From Candidatus Aenigmatarchaeota archaeon (GTDB taxonomy: Archaea > Aenigmatarchaeota > Aenigmatarchaeia > Aenigmatarchaeales > Aenigmatarchaeaceae): 6,250 nucleotides of DNA. This document shows, in pieces, positions 1 to 5,573 of this stretch. Location of the stretch: the NCBI GenBank assembly GCA_028715225.1, contig JAQUSH010000038.1, forward strand, positions 1 through 6,250, read 5' to 3'. The position numbers were made by a program, and so were the translations under genes. Every line of letters starts with the position of its first letter. Within the stretch, counting starts at the first letter, position 1. A model generated the notes under the pieces. That model saw only the letters and a list, made by a program, of their open reading frames with translations. It had not been told where the DNA came from and did not search any database.

Positions 1-1
1 T

Positions 2-730
2 ATAACAAGGGAAGAAATGGAAAAAATATGGAGAAATCTGCAAAAAGCAAAACTAATGAATCCTCCAACCGACTGCTTATCACCAATAGGAGAATCTGTC
101 TTAGAAACAGCTGTAAAAAAAGACTTAGGAGTAGAATTTACAGCAGCAATAACGCGTAAACCATCTGTTTATAGAGGAATGCCTTTCCAGGTTGAAGTAT
201 GCATTGGATACGGAGGAAAGTTAGACCCGACTGGTACAGCCCAGGTCATGCGATTCGCTAACCGAGTTCCATTGTTATACCAGGCATCATCATGCGCAAT
301 ATCTAAATCAGTCCAAGACATAGCTTGGAAAAGTTATCATATAGAACATTCAAATAATAATCCAACCGGTCCTTTAGTGATAGCAGTTCACATGGCATCT
401 GTCTGGATCCCTTATACATCAGAATCGAAAGAAGCTATTGATCCTTATGATGATGTTACCAAAGAAATCAAATTAGCAATTCAGGACTGCGCTAGAAAAT
501 TAAAAACATATTTAGCAGGCCAGCATCGTAGAATGTTAGAAGGAAAACGAAAAGGTCTGTTTGAAAAATACTTGCCTGAAATAGCAAATAACTTATCATT
601 ATTGAGCGGAGAAAAAGACGCTGAAATTAGAAAACATTTAGAAAAATTATTAAGCAAAGGAGTAATTGACGAAGGTGAAAATGGTGAAGCAGAAGGAGAA
701 ATTGAATCAACTGGGGAAGAAACTAGTTGA
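2..730 (+). CDS. top6B: DNA topoisomerase VI subunit B, C-terminal part (5' end outside window)
   Basis: This is the ATPase subunit of the type IIB topoisomerase, which with subunit A passes one DNA duplex through another to relax and decatenate DNA. The frame is open to the left edge (codons for ITREE precede the first ATG at base 17), so the start and the GHKL ATPase domain lie outside the window; about 242 of a usual ~530 residues are visible. What is seen is the transducer region with the hallmark stretch GTAQVMRFANRVPLLY (bases about 233-280), then NNPTGPLVIAVHMASVWIPYTSESKEAI and a helical stretch (LAGQHRRMLEGKRKGLFEKYLPEI) typical of the family. The last ~25 residues are acidic and low in complexity. 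The final 50 bases overlap top6A in another frame, suggesting translational coupling. The family call is very secure. Confidence 0.96.
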   Translation: MTREEMEKIWRNLQKAKLMNPPTDCLSPIGESVLETAVKKDLGVEFTAAITRKPSVYRGMPFQVEVCIGYGGKLDPTGTAQVMRFANRVPLLYQASSCAISKSVQDIAWKSYHIEHSNNNPTGPLVIAVHMASVWIPYTSESKEAIDPYDDVTKEIKLAIQDCARKLKTYLAGQHRRMLEGKRKGLFEKYLPEIANNLSLLSGEKDAEIRKHLEKLLSKGVIDEGENGEAEGEIESTGEETS

Positions 731-1754
731 ACAAGCTAAAAAGGGAGAAAATCCTAACATGGATATTCCGATAAGAGCTTTGTCTAATGTCAATTATGAC
801 CAGAAAAAAAGAATGATTATGATGGGTAACAAGAGCTCAAAGCGTTACCTGTTTAATGTTGCTCATATTAAAAAATTCTTGCAGACTACTGAGATTGCAG
901 CGAATGTTCAGAAACTATTGACAGCTGGCAAACATGTTTCACTGAGACAAGCGTTTTATATGATGCGCCGTACGATACCTGGCACACAAATTGATGTTGT
1001 AGAATTACAGGAAGAATCAAACAAAGCTGTCGAAGACTTAGAATTAGTAACAGGTTTCTCTAGAGAAGAACTTAATATCAACGCAAACAAAAACGGTTCA
1101 GCTGCTGGAAAAATCATAATTAAAGACAAAGGTGACCTAATAGATTGGTCTAAATTAGGATCAGGTGGTTGGGCAATTCCATCAAACACAGAAGAGATTG
1201 AATTCAAAAAAGTTGATGCTAAATTTGTAATCTACATGGAAAAAGCAGCTATCTGGGAAAGATTACACGAAGATAGAGTTTGGGACAAACTGAATTGCAT
1301 TATTATTTCATCACAGGGTCAAGCAACAAGAGGAATACGAAGATTATTAAGACGATTAAATGATGAATACAAGTTACCGATATACATCTTGGTTGATAAT
1401 GATCCATGGGGATATTACATTTATTCTGTTCTGAAATACGGTTCAATCGCATTAGCAAACATATCTGAAAAGTTAGCAATACCTAGCGCTAAACTAATTG
1501 GTCTGTCTTGCGAAGATGTTAACAAATATGGATTAAAGAAATATCTTATCAAATTCCAGAAAGTAGATGAATCTCGTTTAAATCAAATTAAAAATTATGA
1601 ATGGTTCCAAAGCAAGCCGTGGCAAAAAGAGCTGAAGGAGATGAAAGACCAGAAAGGAAAGGTTGAATTAGATGCCTTAGTTGCAAAAGGAGTAACATTC
1701 ATTTCAGATACTTACTTACCTGAGAAATTGAAACGAAAGGAATTTTTAGATTAA
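681..1754 (+). CDS. top6A: DNA topoisomerase VI subunit A (Spo11-like DNA-cleaving subunit)
   Basis: This subunit makes the transient double-strand break through a catalytic tyrosine and is homologous to eukaryotic Spo11. Numbering from the ATG at 681, the winged-helix (CAP-like) domain has the R-x-x-[FY]-Y motif as RQAFY, giving catalytic Tyr93. The Toprim domain follows with the metal-binding acids Glu187 (MEKAAIWERL) and Asp239/Asp241 (DNDPWG); GWAIPSNTEEIEF before it is also typical. The length, 357 residues, is normal. I chose ATG 681 over the TTG at 666 because a purine-rich GAAGGTGA sits just before it and the family does not need the extra residues. The start lies inside top6B, as expected for a co-transcribed B-A pair. 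The C-terminus LPEKLKRKEFLD is repeated in diverged form 698 bases downstream (see 2411-2452). Confidence 0.95.
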   Translation: MVKQKEKLNQLGKKLVEQAKKGENPNMDIPIRALSNVNYDQKKRMIMMGNKSSKRYLFNVAHIKKFLQTTEIAANVQKLLTAGKHVSLRQAFYMMRRTIPGTQIDVVELQEESNKAVEDLELVTGFSREELNINANKNGSAAGKIIIKDKGDLIDWSKLGSGGWAIPSNTEEIEFKKVDAKFVIYMEKAAIWERLHEDRVWDKLNCIIISSQGQATRGIRRLLRRLNDEYKLPIYILVDNDPWGYYIYSVLKYGSIALANISEKLAIPSAKLIGLSCEDVNKYGLKKYLIKFQKVDESRLNQIKNYEWFQSKPWQKELKEMKDQKGKVELDALVAKGVTFISDTYLPEKLKRKEFLD

Positions 1755-1778
1755 CGCATATTAACATTAAAAGACTAG

Positions 1779-1787
1779 TATTTATAC
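1779..1787 (+). promoter_or_regulatory. TATA box of the 1809 gene
   Basis: TATTTATAC is centred about 25 bases before the ATG at 1809, the distance at which archaeal TBP/TFB-dependent transcription would start on or next to the start codon. No Shine-Dalgarno sequence precedes the ATG, which fits a leaderless message. This makes the downstream gene an independent transcription unit rather than a continuation of top6A. Confidence 0.6.
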
Positions 1788-1808
1788 TTTTCAACACATA
1801 ATTTACCC

Positions 1809-2399
1809 ATGTCAACAGGAGCAAGAAAAATCGATGAAAATATAAGAGTTCTAAACAGAAAACAGATATATGAAGAATTTCCTGTAAACACACTTTGGTT
1901 ATATAATGAAAAAAGAGAAAAAGATAGTCATGTTGATTTATGTATTAGAGAAATTCTCCCAGAACTAAAAAATAAAAATGGCAAATATCATGCTGTTGAA
2001 GGAAAAGTCCAGCCAGAAGCAAGAGACTATCATTATCCAGAACAAATTCCAATGATAATGTTATTTGATACTGATCATGTTAACAGTTGGATTTCTAAAT
2101 CAGAAAAGAAAATAGACGAATCTGAAGTGAGGAATGCTGTTATGCATTTTGTCGAAGTGCATATTCATAATGACGACATTTCAAAATCTGAATGGAAAAA
2201 CCTCTTTCCTGGCCGAATGTTCACATTTTGTCCATCAGAACAGTGCAATAACTATGTAGATGGAAAGTTTGTTAGAGAATCTTTTGACCACAGTATGGTA
2301 AGTTTGCACCAGGAAACAGGATGGTATTATTCATGCAAACGATGTGGCAATCACCTATCGGAATATAATTATAAACCCATGATTGAATGGGGCGTGTAA
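1809..2399 (+). CDS. Unrecognised 196-residue protein with C-terminal four-cysteine zinc-binding pattern
   Basis: I do not recognise this family. The N-terminal ~130 residues are mixed and charged, with no signal peptide or membrane segment. The C-terminal part has two cysteine pairs, Cys141/Cys146 (CPSEQC) and Cys176/Cys179 (CKRC), spaced like a zinc ribbon or treble-clef knuckle. The protein is rich in His, Trp and Tyr (for example VEVHIHNDD and GWYY). The ATG at 1809 sits at leaderless distance from a TATA box. The gene stands between the true end of top6A and a second, diverged copy of the top6A tail, so it is probably the cargo of an insertion at that site. A nucleic-acid-binding role would suit a zinc ribbon but is a guess. 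Coding is supported by the length, the cysteine pattern and the promoter; function is unknown. Confidence 0.8.
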   Translation: MSTGARKIDENIRVLNRKQIYEEFPVNTLWLYNEKREKDSHVDLCIREILPELKNKNGKYHAVEGKVQPEARDYHYPEQIPMIMLFDTDHVNSWISKSEKKIDESEVRNAVMHFVEVHIHNDDISKSEWKNLFPGRMFTFCPSEQCNNYVDGKFVRESFDHSMVSLHQETGWYYSCKRCGNHLSEYNYKPMIEWGV

Positions 2400-2410
2400 T
2401 AAATATAACA

Positions 2411-2452
2411 GGTCTTTCTGAAAAGCTTAAGAAGAAAGAATTCTTAGATTAA
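2411..2452 (+). pseudogene. Diverged duplicate of the top6A 3' end (orphan C-terminal tail)
   Basis: Read in frame, these bases give TGLSEKLKKKEFLD and then TAA, against YLPEKLKRKEFLD and TAA at the real end of top6A (1713-1754). Over the last 12 residues 10 are identical, yet 13 of 39 bases differ and seven codon changes are silent. The two tails therefore diverged under protein-level selection rather than arising from a fresh tandem copy. The frame closes upstream at a TGA (2384-2386), so only a tail remains. The HD-domain gene starts three bases after this TAA, which suggests that this copy, or one like it, was once the end of top6A directly abutting the HD gene. Confidence 0.7.
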
Positions 2453-2455
2453 TGT

Positions 2456-3013
2456 ATGAACGAGAAAGAAATAATAGAGTTCGCTAAACTTGTTGGAAAA
2501 CTTAAAACTACAGTCAGAACCGGTTGGAAAATGCGAGGTGTAAAAAATCCGGAAAGTGTTGCCGAACATTCTTTTAGAACAGCATTATTAGCAATGTTAA
2601 TAGCTGATAATAAAAATCTTGATACAAATAAATTAATTAGAATGGCTCTTTTACACGACTTGGAAGAAGCAATTATAGGAGATATAACTACACCACATAA
2701 AGAAAAATTAGGTAAAAATAAGATTATAGAACTCGGAAAAAAAGAATTACAAAAAGCACTATCATCGTTACCAAATCGCTTGCAACAAAAATATATTAAA
2801 TTATGGTTAGAAAATGAAGAAGGTAAAACAAAATATTCTAAAATGTTACAGCAAATCGATCGCATTGAAATGATGATTCAGTGTTTAGAATATCAGAAAA
2901 ATCAACCAAAAGTTAAAAAGAAGCTTAATGTATTCTGGAATAATCAAGATAAAATTAAATGGGACCCATATTTTCAGAAAATCTATGATAAACTGAAAAA
3001 GATGCGGAAATAA
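2456..3013 (+). CDS. HD-domain phosphohydrolase, YfbR/HDDC2 (5'-deoxynucleotidase) type
   Basis: This is a small cytosolic metal-dependent phosphohydrolase. YfbR and HDDC2 relatives remove the 5' phosphate from deoxynucleoside monophosphates, so a nucleotide-pool role is likely, though the substrate cannot be read from sequence. Visible motifs are RTGWKMRGV near residues 21-29 (the Arg/Trp segment), ESVAEHSFRTALLA with His38, LLHDLEEAIIGDI with His67-Asp68 plus Glu71 and Asp76, and a later Asp135 in QQIDRIEMM. Together these complete the H...HD...D metal set. The length (185 residues) is usual for the family. The ATG at 2456 follows the duplicated top6A tail by three bases. No convincing TATA box stands at leaderless distance; the closest is CTTAAG within the duplicated tail. 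The C-terminus is Lys-rich. The family is secure; the substrate is inferred. Confidence 0.88.
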   Translation: MNEKEIIEFAKLVGKLKTTVRTGWKMRGVKNPESVAEHSFRTALLAMLIADNKNLDTNKLIRMALLHDLEEAIIGDITTPHKEKLGKNKIIELGKKELQKALSSLPNRLQQKYIKLWLENEEGKTKYSKMLQQIDRIEMMIQCLEYQKNQPKVKKKLNVFWNNQDKIKWDPYFQKIYDKLKKMRK

Positions 3014-3068
3014 ACTTATAATAGTTGGTTCTATCTTAAATTAGCTTGTACAATAATACATATCGCTT

Positions 3069-3076
3069 TTTATATA
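3069..3076 (+). promoter_or_regulatory. TATA box of the ATP-grasp gene
   Basis: TTTATATA, inside a longer AT run at 3067-3080, is centred about 26 bases before the ATG at 3099. It is close to the archaeal consensus and predicts a leaderless message; there is no purine-rich ribosome site before the ATG. The 85-base spacer after the HD gene otherwise holds nothing I can name. Confidence 0.65.
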
Positions 3077-3098
3077 TTTACACTAATAAATAAATTAT

Positions 3099-3983
3099 AT
3101 GACAAAACCTAACATAGGAGTAATATGTACGCCTTATTTTAACAATACCGAAAAAAATCTTCTTCCTATACTAAATGAAAAATTTAATGTTATTTTGTTT
3201 CCGATTCAAAAAGATATAGAATATGAAACAATTAAAAAACAGGCAAAGGATATACACCTTTTCCTAAATACTGCTGTAGATGTACCAAACACATATGATT
3301 CTGAAGAAATAGCCAAAACCTTAGAAGCCATAGGTAAAAAGGTAATTGACTCGACAAAATCGTTTAATTACAAAGAGGATAAATGGCTTTTCTATCAAGT
3401 TTGTGTTAAAAATAAATTACCAACACCAAAAACTTGGTATGTTCCTAGAAATGCAAGCTCATTCAAATTAAAACTTAAGGAAATAATGGCTGAAGGACCA
3501 CTTGTATTCAAAGGTGTATTTTCCGATACCGGTAAAGCAGTAAAAAGGGCACTAAATTATCAAGAAGCTTTATGTGTAATCAAAACTTTACGCAAAGACA
3601 TAGGAACAATGCCTATGGTTGCACAGCGTTATATCCCACATGGAAATAAAAGCTATCGTGTAACATTAGCCGGAGATAAAATAATTCAAAGCATAACAAA
3701 ATATGGTAAGAATTGGAAAGAAGGAAAATTGTTCTGGAAAAATGAAAAATATAGAAAATTCAAACCTGATAAAAAATTGTCAACTATGTGCAAAAAAGCA
3801 GCAAAAGTTTTTGGGATAGAATGGTGCGGAATAGATTTATTAACAGATGAAAATGGCAATTGGCATATAATTGAAGTAAATAGTGGACCAAGTATGGATT
3901 TCATACTAAGTGATATGAAAAGAGCCAACAAAGAACTTGCAAATTATTTATATAAAGTAAATAAAATATTACAAATAAATTAG
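3099..3983 (+). CDS. ATP-grasp ligase, RimK-like
   Basis: ATP-grasp enzymes join a carboxylate, activated as an acyl phosphate, to an amine or thiol. RimK-type members add amino acids such as glutamate to a protein or small-molecule acceptor. The N-terminal ~90 residues form a pre-ATP-grasp region. Then come DKWLFYQVCVKNKLPTPKTW (residues about 94-113), the ATP-binding FKGVFSDTGKAV with Lys138, the hinge MVAQRYIPHGNKSYRVTLAGDKII (about 173-196, Arg187), and the metal site EWCGIDLL...WHIIEVNSGP with Asp246, Glu259 and Asn261. The length (294 residues) is normal for RimK, LysX and MptN relatives. I cannot tell which acceptor is used, and no pathway genes adjoin it. It has its own promoter and ends head-on against the tRNA-Phe gene. 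Confidence 0.88.
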   Translation: MTKPNIGVICTPYFNNTEKNLLPILNEKFNVILFPIQKDIEYETIKKQAKDIHLFLNTAVDVPNTYDSEEIAKTLEAIGKKVIDSTKSFNYKEDKWLFYQVCVKNKLPTPKTWYVPRNASSFKLKLKEIMAEGPLVFKGVFSDTGKAVKRALNYQEALCVIKTLRKDIGTMPMVAQRYIPHGNKSYRVTLAGDKIIQSITKYGKNWKEGKLFWKNEKYRKFKPDKKLSTMCKKAAKVFGIEWCGIDLLTDENGNWHIIEVNSGPSMDFILSDMKRANKELANYLYKVNKILQIN

Positions 3984-3995
3984 TATAACTTAATC

Positions 3996-4002
3996 AAAAA
4001 AA
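3996..4002 (-). terminator. Oligo-T terminator of the tRNA-Phe gene
   Basis: Seven A on the plus strand read as T7 on the minus strand, beginning seven bases beyond the tRNA CCA end. A short T-run just past the gene is the usual archaeal termination signal. The ATP-grasp gene converges from the other side, ending at 3983. Confidence 0.5.
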
Positions 4003-4032
4003 CATTAAATGGTGGGACGGGCGTGATTTGAA

Positions 4033-4063
4033 ATCGCGAGCTATTAAATTTCTTTAATAACTT
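4033..4063 (-). other. 31-nt BHB intron of tRNA-Phe, between positions 53 and 54
   Basis: The predicted motif is complete. The 4-bp central helix is CGCG (exon, end of variable loop and start of T-stem) with CGCG (intron). The 5' bulge is TGA, cut TG|A; the 3' bulge is ATT, cut AT|T. The inner helix pairs AGTTATTAAA with TTTAATAGCT around a GAAA loop (10 pairs, one G·U). The outer helix pairs TTG of the variable loop with CAA of the T-loop after one mismatch. Cutting at the usual bulge positions joins GCGTG to TTCAAAT, exactly the standard T-arm, so structure and cloverleaf agree independently. Confidence 0.9.
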
Positions 4064-4108
4064 CACGCGGCAACACGATCTTCAGTCGTGCGATCTCCCG
4101 GGCTGATC

Positions 4109-4134
4109 ATACGGTTTGTTTTTTAAAAACAAAT
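4109..4134 (-). other. 26-nt BHB intron of tRNA-Phe, between positions 9 and 10
   Basis: The central helix is GCGG (acceptor stem, exon) with CCGT (intron), one pair being G·U. The 5' bulge is TAA, cut TA|A, and the 3' bulge is ATG, cut AT|G. The inner hairpin pairs TTTGTTT with AAACAAA around a small loop. Cutting there joins GGGGCGGTA to GATCAG, restoring T8, A9 and the D-stem. The outer helix is weak (about one good pair and one wobble), so this is a relaxed BHB. The boundaries are fixed mainly by the cloverleaf and the central helix. Confidence 0.85.
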
Positions 4135-4153
4135 TACCGCCCCAGCTTCCCAC

Positions 4154-4879
4154 TCACTTTATCTTATGACTGCCAATATTTATATTCATTTCCTTTTCGA
4201 ATTTCTCGAATTGTCTTCGTCCATGAATTGTAAATTTTACAGGTATGGTTTTAATATCATCCTTTCGTATACATTTTGCTTTACATGTATAAACACGACT
4301 GCATCTAATTCCGAAGTGTTTAATTATATTATTTCTTATATCATTAACAAATTCAAATCCATTATCTTTAAGGTAGTCTGCTTTATAGAATTGTAACCCT
4401 ATTAAAAAATCTTTTTTATAGAACGAACCTTCACACAGATATACTCTCCTAACAAATTCTCTAAAATACTCTTTATCTTCTAATATCCATTCTGGAATTC
4501 TAAATTCTTTCAAAACCTTTGCTCCATATGGAACACCAACTGTTAATAATAATCTAGCAAGTGGTTTACAATTAACTCCGTAGATAAACGATGTTCCAAA
4601 CTCATTTCCTTCGACGTGTCGTATTTTTCCTTTCATACCAAATAAATTGTATAAGATATTCTCAAATCTCATCAACTCCTTTGGATACTTCGAAATATAA
4701 TCAAACCTTAGTTTAGGATATCCTTGCAGATGACCATCGCACATCAAATCTGCTATTAGTCCTGCCAATTCCTTTGATGTATATAGTGGAAACCATTTTC
4801 TATATTTTTCTAATATCTTCTTTCCATGCTTTTCTGATTTATAGGTTTTCAGAACATCTTTAAAATCTAACAACTTCAT
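4154..4879 (-). CDS. Free-standing LAGLIDADG homing endonuclease
   Basis: LAGLIDADG proteins cut long DNA sites and spread introns, inteins or themselves; some act as RNA maturases. Counting from the ATG at 4879 (241 residues), the first motif is LAGLIADLMCDG at residues 38-49, with Asp48 as the catalytic acid. The second is FREFVRRVYLCEGSF at about 139-153, with Glu150. The lead-in VPYGAKVLKEFRIPEWILEDKEY is typical of the linker before the second motif. Two motifs indicate a monomeric, pseudo-symmetric enzyme, and both acids are present, so it looks intact. A TTG two codons upstream (4885) is a less likely start. It is not inside an intron or another gene. It has its own TATA box at leaderless distance and ends 10 bases before the intron-bearing tRNA-Phe. 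The target is unknown; the tRNA locus is an obvious candidate. Confidence 0.88.
   Translation of the reverse strand: MKLLDFKDVLKTYKSEKHGKKILEKYRKWFPLYTSKELAGLIADLMCDGHLQGYPKLRFDYISKYPKELMRFENILYNLFGMKGKIRHVEGNEFGTSFIYGVNCKPLARLLLTVGVPYGAKVLKEFRIPEWILEDKEYFREFVRRVYLCEGSFYKKDFLIGLQFYKADYLKDNGFEFVNDIRNNIIKHFGIRCSRVYTCKAKCIRKDDIKTIPVKFTIHGRRQFEKFEKEMNINIGSHKIK
4175..4187 (-). promoter_or_regulatory. Possible tRNA-Phe promoter inside the endonuclease 3' end
   Basis: On the minus strand an AATATAAATATT-like stretch lies about 39 bases before the mature tRNA 5' end. This would start transcription some 10-15 bases upstream of the tRNA, leaving a short leader for RNase P. It is within codons of the endonuclease, so it may be chance; read-through from the endonuclease promoter is the alternative. 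Confidence 0.35.
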
Positions 4880-4903
4880 AACCAAGAATAGAATCTTCCT
4901 GTA

Positions 4904-4909
4904 GTATAA
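4904..4909 (-). promoter_or_regulatory. TATA box of the LAGLIDADG gene
   Basis: The minus strand reads CTTATACTAC here, centred about 27 bases before the ATG at 4879, giving a leaderless start. The same position argues for ATG 4879 over the TTG at 4885. Confidence 0.55.
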
Positions 4910-4916
4910 GACCTAT

Positions 4917-4991
4917 TTACCCATCATGGTAGTGAATCACGCCAACCTCACCATATTCTTTTTTAATCTTTAGAAACCAACTATTATTATG
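4917..4991 (-). pseudogene. Possible orphan C-terminal peptide tail
   Basis: In the divergent spacer the minus strand reads NNSWFLKIKKEYGEVGVIHYHDG and then TAA, with a TAG just before it and no start codon. The composition looks protein-like rather than random, and silent remnants of gene ends occur elsewhere in this window. However, it is only 24 codons and overlaps the archaemetzincin promoter and start. I do not recognise the peptide. It may be chance. Confidence 0.2.
4959..4967 (+). promoter_or_regulatory. TATA-like box of the archaemetzincin gene
   Basis: TTTTTTAAT is centred about 26 bases before the ATG at 4989. It is a weaker match to the archaeal consensus than the other boxes but sits at the same leaderless distance. 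It shares the 109-base spacer with the divergent endonuclease promoter. Confidence 0.45.
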
Positions 4992-5537
4992 CTAATAAGA
5001 GTTGTCCCTCTGGGCAACCCTGGCGAAAGAGTTCTAAACTCATTGTGCATACAGCTAGAAAACAGTCTGAACGCAAAATGCCGTTTACTTAGAAAATTAG
5101 ATCTCCCATCAAGCGCTCATAATCATTTCAGAAAACAATACAATGCTGAAGCTCTTATAGAACATGTTTCAAATATTCCTGAAGTAAAGTTCATCGACAA
5201 AGAGATACCAACGCTTATGGTAACAGATGAAGACCTTTATTATAAAGGAATGAATTTCTGTTTCGGTTTAGAGGATCCTATTAAGAATTCCTGCATAGTT
5301 TCTCTTGCTAGATTAAGGCCTGAATTCTATGATGAATCGCCTAACGAGAAGATTGCAATCGAACGTCTGATAAAAGAATCAATGCACGAAATGGGACATT
5401 TCAAAGGTCTGTATCACTGCACAAATATCAAATGTGTAATGTGCTTTTCTCCGTCGGTAAGAGATATTGATATAAAAAAGAGAGAATTCTGCGACAACTG
5501 CAAACTAAAAATGATGACAAAAGGAATTGAATTCTAG
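4989..5537 (+). CDS. amzA: Archaemetzincin, zinc metalloprotease
   Basis: Archaemetzincins are small soluble metzincin-like proteases with an extra structural zinc site; their natural substrates are not established. The catalytic motif is HEMGHFKGLYHC, with zinc ligands His133, His137 and His143 and the general base Glu134. It is followed by the family-specific Cys144, Cys149 and Met151 (HC-x4-C-x-M) and a second pair, Cys168 and Cys171 (FCDNC), for the second zinc. The N-terminus MLIRVVPLG is the usual short beta strand of the family. At 182 residues the length is standard and no signal peptide is seen, so it acts in the cytoplasm. Translation probably starts leaderless at ATG 4989. The next gene, endA, has its own promoter 36 bases on. 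No functional link between the two is apparent. Confidence 0.95.
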   Translation: MLIRVVPLGNPGERVLNSLCIQLENSLNAKCRLLRKLDLPSSAHNHFRKQYNAEALIEHVSNIPEVKFIDKEIPTLMVTDEDLYYKGMNFCFGLEDPIKNSCIVSLARLRPEFYDESPNEKIAIERLIKESMHEMGHFKGLYHCTNIKCVMCFSPSVRDIDIKKREFCDNCKLKMMTKGIEF

Positions 5538-5544
5538 ATAAAGC

Positions 5545-5551
5545 TTTTAAA
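5545..5551 (+). promoter_or_regulatory. TATA box of endA
   Basis: TTTTAAA is centred about 26 bases before the ATG at 5574, and no ribosome-binding sequence precedes that ATG, so the message is predicted to be leaderless. It lies directly after the archaemetzincin stop codon. Confidence 0.55.
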
Positions 5552-5573
5552 CTGTATTTTACTATATTCAGAT

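Larger units (their letters stand above)
4010..4143 (-). tRNA. tRNA-Phe (anticodon GAA) with two BHB introns, at 9/10 and 53/54
   Basis: On the minus strand the exons (4135-4143, 4064-4108, 4013-4032, plus encoded CCA at 4010-4012) make a complete cloverleaf. The acceptor GGGGCGG/CCGTCCC has 7 pairs, one G·U. T8-A9 are followed by D-stem GATC/GATC with loop AGCCCGGGA, then G26. The anticodon stem CACGA/TCGTG carries loop CTGAAGA (anticodon GAA, 4081-4083). The variable loop is TTGCC and the T-stem GCGTG/CACGC carries loop TTCAAAT. Loop sequences match archaeal tRNA-Phe. Without removing both inserts neither the D-arm side nor the T-stem is in place, so splicing is required for function. There is no intron at the common 37/38 site. 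The gene lies 10 bases after the stop of the LAGLIDADG gene on the same strand and may be co-transcribed with it. Confidence 0.93.

Noticed and set aside
666..680. TTG start for top6A, adding five residues
   Set aside because: The ATG at 681 has a purine-rich site immediately upstream, and the extra residues match nothing in the family.
956..1207. 83-codon minus-strand open frame inside top6A
   Set aside because: It is antisense to the conserved winged-helix and linker codons of top6A, with no promoter and no family features; it is a shadow of the real gene.
1699..1893. 64-codon minus-strand open frame with a hydrophobic stretch across the top6A end and the 1809 start
   Set aside because: It overlaps two plus-strand genes and the TATA box. 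The hydrophobicity comes from the complement of A-rich codons; no start context is seen.
2226..2355. HNH-type nuclease reading of the cysteine-bearing end of the 1809 protein
   Set aside because: The two cysteine pairs resemble the frame of some HNH nucleases, but I see no convincing His-Asn-His arrangement between or beside them.
2449..2865. 138-codon minus-strand open frame covering much of the HD gene
   Set aside because: It is long but mirrors the HD gene, whose His, His-Asp and Asp motifs are clear. Its protein is Ser/Phe/Ile-rich, as expected for the complement of Lys- and Glu-rich codons.
3686..3931. 81-codon minus-strand open frame inside the ATP-grasp gene
   Set aside because: It is a shadow of the conserved metal-binding end of the ATP-grasp domain.
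4026..4040. A T-arm read directly from the unspliced sequence (GCGAT-TTCAAAT-CACGC)
   Set aside because: The two pairs next to the loop fail, whereas removing the 31-nt BHB intron gives GCGTG/CACGC with all five pairs.
4109..4140. The TTTGTTT/AAACAAA hairpin as a transcription terminator
   Set aside because: It lies inside the tRNA gene and its stem is the inner helix of the 9/10 intron; precise excision restores positions 8-10 of the tRNA.
4166..4396. 76-codon plus-strand open frame opposite the endonuclease
   Set aside because: It is antisense to the LAGLIDADG gene, rich in Phe, Ile and Tyr as a complement artefact, with no promoter at the right distance.
1801..4924. Shared 10-mer ATTTACCCAT at 1801 and 4915
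   Set aside because: A 10-base match is expected several times by chance in an AT-rich window of this size, and it does not extend.
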